Part shown: piece by piece, positions 1-6,938 of the stretch
How positions within the stretch are numbered: position 1 is the first letter of the stretch
Layout: each line of letters begins with the position of its first letter
DNA from: Bryobacterales bacterium
GTDB lineage: Bacteria > Acidobacteriota > Terriglobia > Bryobacterales > Bryobacteraceae
Length of the DNA stretch: 64,000 bases
Assembly (NCBI GenBank): GCA_016789905.1
Contig: JAEUQC010000060.1
Coordinates: 112,368-176,367, forward strand
Reading direction: 5' to 3'
Translations under genes and position numbers: made by a program
Notes under the pieces: generated by a model
The model's input: the letters and a program-made list of their open reading frames with translations, nothing else
Told to the model about the DNA's origin: nothing
Database searches by the model: none

Positions 1-1453
1 GCTGCCGATGGAGGCCATTCGGGCATGCCTGGAACTAGCAAAGGCGCAGCCGGCGGCGGTGGACGTGGTGGCCATCGCGCGCCCGTTTTCTTCGGAAAGC
101 GAGCTGCATTTGGAGTTGCGGCTGCAGTTTCCCAGGGCGCGCGTGGTGGCGGCGGAACATCACACGGCACACGCGGCGGCGGCCTATTATCTATCGGGCG
201 TCGACCACGCAACGGTGCTCACACTGGATAGGAACGGCGACTTCCGCTGCGGGGCAAGATGGAAGGCACACGGCACGGAACTGCATTTGGACAAGGAGTT
301 GTACTATCCGGATTCGATTGGCGACGTCTACAGCCGCGTAACCGATTTACTGGGCTACCGGGCCAACTCGGATGAGCCCAAAGTGCAGTGGCTATCGGCG
401 GCCGGGCAGCCCGCCTATGCGGGGTTGTTCGAACAGATTCTGCCGCTGCATGGAGACTGGGCGAGCCACACAGACCGGCATTATTTTGACGGGGAGCGGA
501 TGTCGCGCGGAGGGTTCAGTTCCCGCTTTTATCAGGGATTGGGACTTGCCGATGGGGCGGCGGTGCCGGAAAAATTGGCGGCCGATGTGGCGTCGTCGTT
601 GCAGGCGACAGTGGAGAAAATCGTGCTGCGGCTGGCCGGCACGGGCGAGAACCTGTGCCTGGGAGGCGGAGTGTTCCTGAACGGGTTGCTGGTGGAAGCG
701 CTGGAACGGTCGGGACAGTTTAAGCACATCTACGTGCAGCCGGCGGCGGGTAACGCAGGGACGGCCTTCGGGGCGTTGTGCCTGGCCTGGCACGAGACGC
801 TGGGGCAGACAAAGCGCATGCACCTGGACAGTTTTTGCCTGGGGCCGGAATACACGAACGAGGAGATCAAACGGGTTTTCGAGAACTGCAAACTGCGGTT
901 CCAAACGCTGTTGACGACCGATGCGATTCTGGCGACGGCGATTGAGCAACTGCAGCGCGACCGGATACTGGCCTGGATGCAAGGCCGGATGGAGTTTGGC
1001 TCGCGAGCTCTCGGAAATCGAAGTATTTTGGCGAGCCCGGTGAATCCGTACTCGACCGAGAATCTGAACGTGTTCATCAAGCACCGGGAGCCGTTCCGGA
1101 AGTTCGCCGCGTCGGTGCCGGTGGAGGTGGCGCACGAATATTTTGAGGTGGGTTCAAACGCGCGTTATCTGTCGGCCGTTGGCCGCGTGAAACCGGCGCA
1201 CCGGGACAAATTCGCGGCCGCCATTTTGGGTGACGATATCGTGCGCGTGCATACGGTGGCCGAAAGCGACAATCCGCTTTACTGGCGGTTGCTGCATCGG
1301 GCCGCCGAGGTATTTGGCATGCCAGTGCTGTACAACACCAGTTTCAATCTGTTTGGCGATCCGCTGGTGTGCACGCCGCGCGACGCCGTTCGAAGCTTGT
1401 ATTCCTCGGGCATCGACTCGCTTATTGCGGGGTATTTTTTTGTGGAGAAGTAG
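1..1453 (+). CDS. Carbamoyltransferase, NodU/CmcH/TobZ family (5' partial)
   Basis: Enzymes of this family transfer the carbamoyl group of carbamoyl phosphate, via a carbamoyl-adenylate, to hydroxyl groups of secondary metabolites or glycans. The reading frame is open from the left edge, and the first residues (LPMEAIRACLELA) align with about residue 45 of the family, so the N-terminal strand and true start lie outside the window. Visible hallmarks are the metal-binding HHTAH segment, the Kae1-like glycine-rich GGGVFLNG loop, and the family signature GRMEFGSRALGNRSILA in the C-terminal half. The C-terminus (NTSFNLFGDPLVCTPRDA) is also typical. It converges on the TPR pseudogene that follows. 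The acceptor substrate cannot be told. Confidence 0.9.
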   Translation, partial: LPMEAIRACLELAKAQPAAVDVVAIARPFSSESELHLELRLQFPRARVVAAEHHTAHAAAAYYLSGVDHATVLTLDRNGDFRCGARWKAHGTELHLDKELYYPDSIGDVYSRVTDLLGYRANSDEPKVQWLSAAGQPAYAGLFEQILPLHGDWASHTDRHYFDGERMSRGGFSSRFYQGLGLADGAAVPEKLAADVASSLQATVEKIVLRLAGTGENLCLGGGVFLNGLLVEALERSGQFKHIYVQPAAGNAGTAFGALCLAWHETLGQTKRMHLDSFCLGPEYTNEEIKRVFENCKLRFQTLLTTDAILATAIEQLQRDRILAWMQGRMEFGSRALGNRSILASPVNPYSTENLNVFIKHREPFRKFAASVPVEVAHEYFEVGSNARYLSAVGRVKPAHRDKFAAAILGDDIVRVHTVAESDNPLYWRLLHRAAEVFGMPVLYNTSFNLFGDPLVCTPRDAVRSLYSSGIDSLIAGYFFVEK

Positions 1454-1459
1454 GTAGGC

Positions 1460-2263
1460 CTGCTGGCGAAGCCCATCGATTTCGGCGCGAACGGCGCCGG
1501 CGCCGGGGGTGGACTGCCGCAGATACAATTCCAGCTCCGCGATGGCTCCCCGGGCGTGCCGCTGGGCAATGTCGAGGCGGTCGAGCAAAGGGTTTGCCTG
1601 GGCGATTGAAATGGTTGATATCGCGGAGTAGCCGGGGTTCAAGGCAATGAGCCGGCCGGTGTGCCTGGCAAGATCTTCCCGCTGCTCCTCGGCGACGTAG
1701 AGGTGGGGTGGAACCGGGTAGGGGTTGACGTATTTGGGGTCGGCGGCAACGGTCACCTCCAACGCCTCCCGTGCTTAGGATGCGTGTCCGTTCTGGCAAA
1801 GCAACCGGTTCAATTCATGCCACGCCACCGCCGACTTCGGATACATTGTGACAGCGCGGCGCAGTTCACGTTCCTCCTCGGCGCTTTCGTTTTTCGCCCG
1901 CGCCTTCGTTCCCATTTCCCACGCTTCGCGGGCGTTTTTCGGAGCGCTGAGCGTGGTGCCGCTGAATGCATCACCATCGATTCCGGCCGCCGGCTTCAAC
2001 GTGAGATCTGCGGGTGGGAGCCGCATCTTCTGGAGGGGCGCGACATGTACGGATTCGGCATGGAAGCCTGCCAACGTGGCGCTCACCGTGCAACCGGCCA
2101 CTGGGGCCTCGGATGAATTTCCGCACACCGTGGGTCCGCCCAAGGCGCGATTGGCGCCCGTGCCCATAAGCTGGCCAGAACTCGCCTTGAGAAGCGGTGA
2201 TCCTTTTGGCTGCTGCGCGGCTAACGCAATGGCGACGGTTCCCAAGAGGACAACAGTACGCAT
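1460..2263 (-). pseudogene. Decayed secreted carboxypeptidase-regulatory-like/TPR protein
   Basis: A signal-peptide-like start (MRTVVLLGTVAIALAAQQ, ATG at 2263) leads into a SATLAGF...LKPAAGIDG segment and a TPR unit (AWEMGTKARAKNESAEEERELRRAVTMYPKSAVAWHELNRLL, quoted in part as ELRRAVTMYPKSAVAWHEL). A TAA at 1777-1775 interrupts the gene. In the same frame the TPR array resumes immediately (AREALEVTVAADPKYVNPY, then LARHTGRLIALNPGY and DRLDIAQRHARGAIA). The frame then jumps to what looks like the family's C-terminal tail (ELYLRQ...AVRAEIDGLRQQ), as if one TPR had been deleted. I read this as one Acidobacteria-type gene broken by a stop and at least one in-frame deletion. A sequencing error could explain the stop but not the missing repeat. 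Confidence 0.7.
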
Positions 2264-2311
2264 GTCTACGGTGTTACAAAACACCTTGGCAGCGAAGTCC
2301 CTGTTTACAAG

Positions 2312-2400
2312 TGGTGGCGGAGGTGGGACTTGAACCCACACGCACAGTGAAGTACGGCAGATTTTGAGTCTGCTGCGTCTGCCAATTCCGCCACTCCGCC
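2312..2400 (-). tRNA. tRNA-Leu (anticodon CAA)
   Basis: On the minus strand a 7-bp acceptor stem GGCGGAG/CTCCGCC closes the molecule, with an encoded 3' ACCA. The D-arm holds GGAATTGGCAGAC. The anticodon stem GCAGA/TCTGC encloses CTCAAAA, giving anticodon CAA. A 5-bp variable arm (CGTAC/GTGCG) and a T-arm GTGGG-TTCAAGT-CCCAC follow. The long variable arm and the CAA anticodon make it a class II leucine tRNA. Confidence 0.97.
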
Positions 2401-2421
2401 ACTTGTGCGAACAGCACCTTC

Positions 2422-2427
2422 AATATA
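2422..2427 (-). promoter_or_regulatory. Candidate -10 box of tRNA-Leu
   Basis: TATATT on the minus strand lies 22 bp before the mature 5' end of tRNA-Leu, in an AT-rich patch between the tRNA and the upstream metallo-beta-lactamase gene. No convincing -35 is present at 16-18 bp spacing, so this is a weak call. Confidence 0.35.
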
Positions 2428-2442
2428 CCAGATTTCGGTGGT

Positions 2443-3669
2443 TTAGAGATCGAGTTCGGTATCGATGAATAGAACATCGCCATAGGAATCCAGCGTCGCG
2501 CGGAATGGCTGGGCGGGCGGCTCGTCGGACCGGGCGACGTGAAGTTTTTTCGCCGCCAGATCGTCAAGCAACGACTGGCGAGGAATCATGGGCCACTTCT
2601 TCACCTCACCGGTGGGAATCATGACGCGGGCATCATCGTTCAAATACTCGGCGACAAAGGAGACTGGCGTGGCGTTGTGGCTGCCGTGATGGCCCACCTT
2701 GTAGAAAGTGAGCCGCTTGAGCAGCGTCTGCCAGCGAGGGTTGGCAAGAATCTCGCTCCACGATCCCCACTGCGCGTCGCCGGGGAAAAGCAACCATTGC
2801 TTGCCAATGTGAAATAGCAATATGAGACTGGTGCCGTTTACCGCCTTTTCCAAGGCGACGAGGAGTTCCAATGCGGGTTCATCGAAAATCTCACCAATGT
2901 GCTTTTCGGTCTCCGCGGTGAAATCTTCGGGAATAGAGGCATTGGCAGGATAGGTCTCTCGGGTGTGGCGCCACTCTGGACCAAATGGGGGCTCGCTGGT
3001 ACCGCCTGCGGCAACGTCGCCGGAGAGGTGGTACGCCTCGTTAGAAGGCGGTTCCATGTCGCGAACCACATCGGGGTTTCGCGATGGGCCCAGTACGTAG
3101 ACTTCGACGCCCGGTAGCGCCGCCGGCCGAAGCGGGTCCCCCTCCGCCGCATTTGCCTCCGGCAGGAAGCGGCGTTCGGGCGAGCCCTGAAAGCCGCCAT
3201 GCAGCAGGTTCATGGCTTTCGCATTGGTCAAGTTGTTACCCGCGTAGCCGAGCAGATAATCCGCCTCGGCAGGGTCGAGCGCCAACGCCGCCAGCGCCTT
3301 TACGGCTTTGCTGGCGCTCGTACTCTGTTTTTCGCAGATGCGGCGGGCTTGGGGATCGGTAGGGTGCTCGGTCCAAGGCATCCACACTTCGCCAACTTGC
3401 ACATTATCCCAGCCAGGAAGGGCGAACCCAGAGACGTGATCTTCGTGGCGGTGAGTGACAATGAGCAGGTCAATGATCTGGCCGCCGGCACCGGTTACGT
3501 CAGCCTGCACTTGCGCCGTGAGGGCTGCAAGCTTGGGACCTTTCGTTGAAAGTTTGTGCTTGCCGCAATCGATGAGAACGCGGAGAGGGCGCCCCAGAGT
3601 GGATGGGAGCGTCAGCAAAAAACAGTCACCGAATCCCATGTTGTACATGCGGATATTGAAGGTGCTCAT
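2443..3669 (-). CDS. Metallo-beta-lactamase-fold hydrolase (ComEC/Rec2-like)
   Basis: A 408-residue soluble protein of the metallo-beta-lactamase superfamily. The N-terminus MYNMGFGDCFLLTLP is the usual first strand. The zinc site THRHEDHVSGF (HxHxDH) sits near residue 75, and the late motif VGHHGSHNATP resembles the C-terminal nuclease-like domain of ComEC. There is no signal peptide and there are no ComEC membrane segments, so it is a stand-alone cytosolic enzyme. Its substrate (phosphodiester or other) cannot be told. The start overlaps the stop of the upstream M4-like peptidase gene by 4 bp (ATGA), implying translational coupling and a joint role. Confidence 0.85.
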   Translation of the reverse strand: MSTFNIRMYNMGFGDCFLLTLPSTLGRPLRVLIDCGKHKLSTKGPKLAALTAQVQADVTGAGGQIIDLLIVTHRHEDHVSGFALPGWDNVQVGEVWMPWTEHPTDPQARRICEKQSTSASKAVKALAALALDPAEADYLLGYAGNNLTNAKAMNLLHGGFQGSPERRFLPEANAAEGDPLRPAALPGVEVYVLGPSRNPDVVRDMEPPSNEAYHLSGDVAAGGTSEPPFGPEWRHTRETYPANASIPEDFTAETEKHIGEIFDEPALELLVALEKAVNGTSLILLFHIGKQWLLFPGDAQWGSWSEILANPRWQTLLKRLTFYKVGHHGSHNATPVSFVAEYLNDDARVMIPTGEVKKWPMIPRQSLLDDLAAKKLHVARSDEPPAQPFRATLDSYGDVLFIDTELDL

Positions 3670-5456
3670 AGCGCGCCTCCGTGCAGCGCGGCGAAGCCCA
3701 TCAATCGCCGTAGGCGGATTTTCTGAAACTCCTCGTCCTGCCAGATGTGAAATGTGTCCCTGGCGGTGAGGGCGGCGGCGTAATCCGTTTGGCGAGCCTG
3801 GCGCATGGCCGCCGCGGGGGCGAACGGTGCCGCGGCGCCGGGCAGCGGCTTGGCGATCACGTAACGGGGTTGACCAAAGCCATTCAGAACCACCGTCGCG
3901 CCGCCGCGGAGTGGAATGCCGCCAGTGGCGGCGCTGGCCTCAGCCCTTTGCAGCAGTTGCACGATTACCTCAACAAGCAACTGCCCATCAATGCCCACCC
4001 GAAACGACGGATGAAGACCCGCAACCTGGACGGCCAACCCGGGGTGCAATCCAAGAGCGGCGGCGTGCCGGCGGGCCCAGGCGTGAATGGCTGGATAACG
4101 GTTCTTCCGGCTTTCGGCGTCGTCGTCGGCGCCGGCCGCTGGATTCCAATCGAGCGAAGAGTTACGGCTGGTGGCGGCGGCCTCCAGAATCATCTCCTGC
4201 TGAATCTCGGCTAGGAGTTCACTAATATCTTCCGGCGTACTGGGCGCGGGCGCGGCACGTTCCCAAAGCAGGGAATCCTCGGCCAGCGAACGGACGTTCT
4301 CCGGATAGATACCGCGAATACGAAATGCCTCAATCAGGTTGCGTCGCAGCCCGAGTTCGCCGCGCGGATTGAGTTCAAAATCGGCGGTGACCAGGGCGCG
4401 CAGGAAGTCGCCAAAGGTAACATCGACGGGGGGCAGGTAGTCAAATGCTCGAATGCACATGCGAAGCGTCGCGTCAGCGACGGCACACGCCTCCCGGGCC
4501 AACCGCGCGGCCAGGTCCGGATGAATCGAACCCTGCGGCAGCAGGCCGGTGCCGCCGGTGGAGATGCGAAGCAGGTCCTGGATTTGCGAGAGATAGGTCT
4601 TGAAGAAACCGTCGAAGACCGCGGCGACAAGGATAGAGCCGCGCGCATGGGGGCGCAGTTCCTTTTCCAGGTGGCGGGCGTCGGGTTTGTCCACCGCGGT
4701 ACGGAGCGCGTCGCCGCCGCCTGTGGCATAACCGAATTGTTGCGCGAGTTTCACGATTTCGTCGTTGGCGCGGAGGTCGGACTGTGTTTCCTGAATCGCT
4801 TGCAGCAGAATCTCTTTGAAGCTGAAGTGTTGGAAGATGGCGATGATGTCAGAGAAAGCCTCGTGGAAAGCAAGCACATCCACATTGGTGGGTTCAAAGA
4901 AGAACGGGCGCAAACGGTGCGTGATGGCATGAGTCATCTCGTGGGCGATGATGTCGTGGGAGAGACAGGTGAACACCGGCTGGCCCGGGAGGTTCTGCCC
5001 GCCGCGGGACTCATCGGCGGGGAAGTAGCCGAAGAGGATAGCGTGGCGGCGAGGGTGAAAGAAGGCGTTGGCGCCCCGGAAGGCGTGGGGGAAGAGCTTG
5101 AGCGGTTTGCGGCCGCGGAAGTAGAGTCGGCGTCCTAAAGCGGAGTCGAAATTGGCGAGCACTTTGGAGGCGATGGCGTAGACCATCTGCTGGTGGAAAC
5201 GCGGGTCGGCCTCGGTGGGGTCGAGCCCGTCCCGCATGAGGAGATAGGGATCTTCCAGGTGGACCGGGGTGTAGTAGGTTTGTGCGGATGAGTCGTAATC
5301 CACAACCTCAATGCGTTCGCCGCGAGGACCGGGTCGGAGCGGTTCGTAGGGCACCTCGCAGAGCATGCGATACAGCGGCGTGCGGCCGAGCATGGGATCA
5401 AACGCATAGACCTTCAAACGGCGGTGGGTGGGCGGGCTATATGGGATGGGCATCAT
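3666..5456 (-). CDS. M4 (thermolysin)-like zinc metallopeptidase, apparently cytosolic
   Basis: A 596-residue protein with the gluzincin core HEMTH (residues 172-176) followed by HEAFSD, where Glu199 would be the third zinc ligand, spaced as in peptidase family M4. Unlike secreted thermolysins it has no signal peptide or FTP/PepSY propeptide: the protein starts directly with a proline-rich MMPIPYSPPTHRR. An Ala/Pro-rich stretch follows the catalytic domain, and the C-terminal region of about 150 residues is not recognised. It forms a 4-bp overlapping pair with the downstream metallo-beta-lactamase-fold gene. The start codon is ATG with a weak AGTAGG ribosome site. Substrate unknown. Confidence 0.8.
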   Translation of the reverse strand: MMPIPYSPPTHRRLKVYAFDPMLGRTPLYRMLCEVPYEPLRPGPRGERIEVVDYDSSAQTYYTPVHLEDPYLLMRDGLDPTEADPRFHQQMVYAIASKVLANFDSALGRRLYFRGRKPLKLFPHAFRGANAFFHPRRHAILFGYFPADESRGGQNLPGQPVFTCLSHDIIAHEMTHAITHRLRPFFFEPTNVDVLAFHEAFSDIIAIFQHFSFKEILLQAIQETQSDLRANDEIVKLAQQFGYATGGGDALRTAVDKPDARHLEKELRPHARGSILVAAVFDGFFKTYLSQIQDLLRISTGGTGLLPQGSIHPDLAARLAREACAVADATLRMCIRAFDYLPPVDVTFGDFLRALVTADFELNPRGELGLRRNLIEAFRIRGIYPENVRSLAEDSLLWERAAPAPSTPEDISELLAEIQQEMILEAAATSRNSSLDWNPAAGADDDAESRKNRYPAIHAWARRHAAALGLHPGLAVQVAGLHPSFRVGIDGQLLVEVIVQLLQRAEASAATGGIPLRGGATVVLNGFGQPRYVIAKPLPGAAAPFAPAAAMRQARQTDYAAALTARDTFHIWQDEEFQKIRLRRLMGFAALHGGAL

Positions 5457-5470
5457 CGCCTACTTGCGCG

Positions 5471-5491
5471 AAAACCCGGCTTTTGGCCGGG
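5471..5491 (-). terminator. Small hairpin plus T-tract in the M4-peptidase leader
   Basis: Read on the minus strand, CCCGGC-CAAAA-GCCGGG is followed by TTTT. It lies only 15 bp upstream of the metallopeptidase start codon, so if it works as a terminator it would act as a leader attenuator rather than end a known gene. The stem is six base pairs and the T-tract is short, so function is uncertain. Confidence 0.3.
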
Positions 5492-5626
5492 CTTCCGCTG
5501 CGGATATGAGCCGCCTACCAGGCGGTACTCGTTGAATATCGCCTGGGATAGGCGGCCCAACATCCAGCCTGATTATTTACGCCGCCATCAGGGGTTGTCA
5601 AGATACTGATAGAGTCTCGAAAAAGA

Positions 5627-6937
5627 ATGACCATAGAACCAGCATCGGAATGGGCGCGGCGGTTGCGGCAACGGGAAGTATCGGCGGAGGAAGTGCTCGA
5701 TGCGCACTTGGAGACCATTGCGCGCCGCAATCCGGAACTGAATGCGATCGTCACGTTCACTCCGGACCTGGCGCGAGCGCAAGCGCAAGCGGCAGACCGG
5801 GCGGCGGCACGCGGCGAGTTTCTGGGTTTACTCCACGGGTTGCCAGTGGCGCACAAGGATTTGCAGGAAACACAAGGAATCCGGACCACGTTCGGCTCGC
5901 CACTGTTCGCCGATTACGTGCCCGCGTTCGACACCGAAATCGTGCGCCGCATGAAGACGGCAGGCGCGGTGTGCGTGGGAAAAACGAACACACCGGAGTT
6001 TGGTGCGGGTTCGCAGACATTTAATCCGGTGTTTGGGAAAACGAGGAATCCATACGACCTGTCGCGGACCTGCGGCGGATCAAGCGGGGGCGCGGCAGTG
6101 GCGCTGGCCACCGGCATGATTGCATTGGCAGATGGGTCGGACACCGGAGGCTCCTTGCGAAATCCGGCGAGTTTCTGCGGGGTGACGGGACTGCGAACCA
6201 CGCCCGGGCTGGTGCCTGGCGGGACGGCATTGACGGTGAATGGACCCATGGGCCGGAACTGCGGCGACGTGGGCTTGTTGCTCGCCGTGTTGGCTGGGCT
6301 CACGGAGGTTCCGGCGTTAGTATGGCGCCGCCAGGCACCGCGGATCGCGTGGCTGGGCGAGGTGGAGGGGATACCGTTTGAGGCGGTGGTGCGAGACACA
6401 GTGGACAATTCGCGGGCCCGCCTGACAGCGCTGGGATGCCTGGTGGAGGACGCGACGCCGGACTTCGCCGATGCCGATGAAGCGTTCCGCGTTTTGCGGG
6501 CGCAGGAGTTCCACACCTTGCACAGGGATAAGCCGCTGGACCGGGTGAAGGAAACGGTGCGGCAGGAAGTGGAGCGCGGCGCCCGCTTAACGCGCGATGA
6601 AATCGCGGCTGCGGAAAGGCTCAGGGACGGACTGCGCGCCAGGGTGGCCGCGTTTCAAGCGCATTATGAGTTTTTCGTTTTGCCAACAGTGCAGGTGCTG
6701 CCGTTCGACATTGAGCAACCCTTCGTCACGAAGATTAGCGGACGGGAGTTGACATCTTATATCGACTGGATGCGGAGTTGTTACTACATTTCCATTCTTG
6801 GCGTACCGGCGCTAAGCGTGCCGTGCGGATTGTCGCCGGACGGTTTGCCGGTGGGCCTGCAGATCGTGGGCCGGGCGGGAGCGGATTGGGACGTATTGCG
6901 TCTCGGAAAGGCCTTCGAGCAAGGCATAATGGGCTAA
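5627..6937 (+). CDS. Amidase, amidase-signature family
   Basis: A 436-residue hydrolase of the amidase-signature family, which cleaves carboxamides to acid plus ammonia or amine. The Ser-cisSer-Lys triad is intact: Lys77 (VAHKD), cis-Ser152 in GGSSGG, and nucleophile Ser176 in DTGGSLRNPA. The C-terminal VPCGLSPDGLPVGLQIVG is also typical. No glutamine-transamidation partner (GatB/GatC) is adjacent, so it is better called a general amidase than GatA. No signal peptide. The kinase gene starts 1 bp after its stop, suggesting co-transcription. Confidence 0.88.
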   Translation: MTIEPASEWARRLRQREVSAEEVLDAHLETIARRNPELNAIVTFTPDLARAQAQAADRAAARGEFLGLLHGLPVAHKDLQETQGIRTTFGSPLFADYVPAFDTEIVRRMKTAGAVCVGKTNTPEFGAGSQTFNPVFGKTRNPYDLSRTCGGSSGGAAVALATGMIALADGSDTGGSLRNPASFCGVTGLRTTPGLVPGGTALTVNGPMGRNCGDVGLLLAVLAGLTEVPALVWRRQAPRIAWLGEVEGIPFEAVVRDTVDNSRARLTALGCLVEDATPDFADADEAFRVLRAQEFHTLHRDKPLDRVKETVRQEVERGARLTRDEIAAAERLRDGLRARVAAFQAHYEFFVLPTVQVLPFDIEQPFVTKISGRELTSYIDWMRSCYYISILGVPALSVPCGLSPDGLPVGLQIVGRAGADWDVLRLGKAFEQGIMG

Positions 6938-6938
6938 C

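Noticed and set aside
2274..2567. Minus-strand ORF of 97 codons containing WRNWQTQQTQNLP
   Set aside because: It reads through tRNA-Leu; this peptide is a well-known artefact of translating leucine tRNA genes.
5627..6937. GatA subunit of the tRNA-dependent amidotransferase
   Set aside because: No gatB or gatC nearby; only the general amidase signature is visible.
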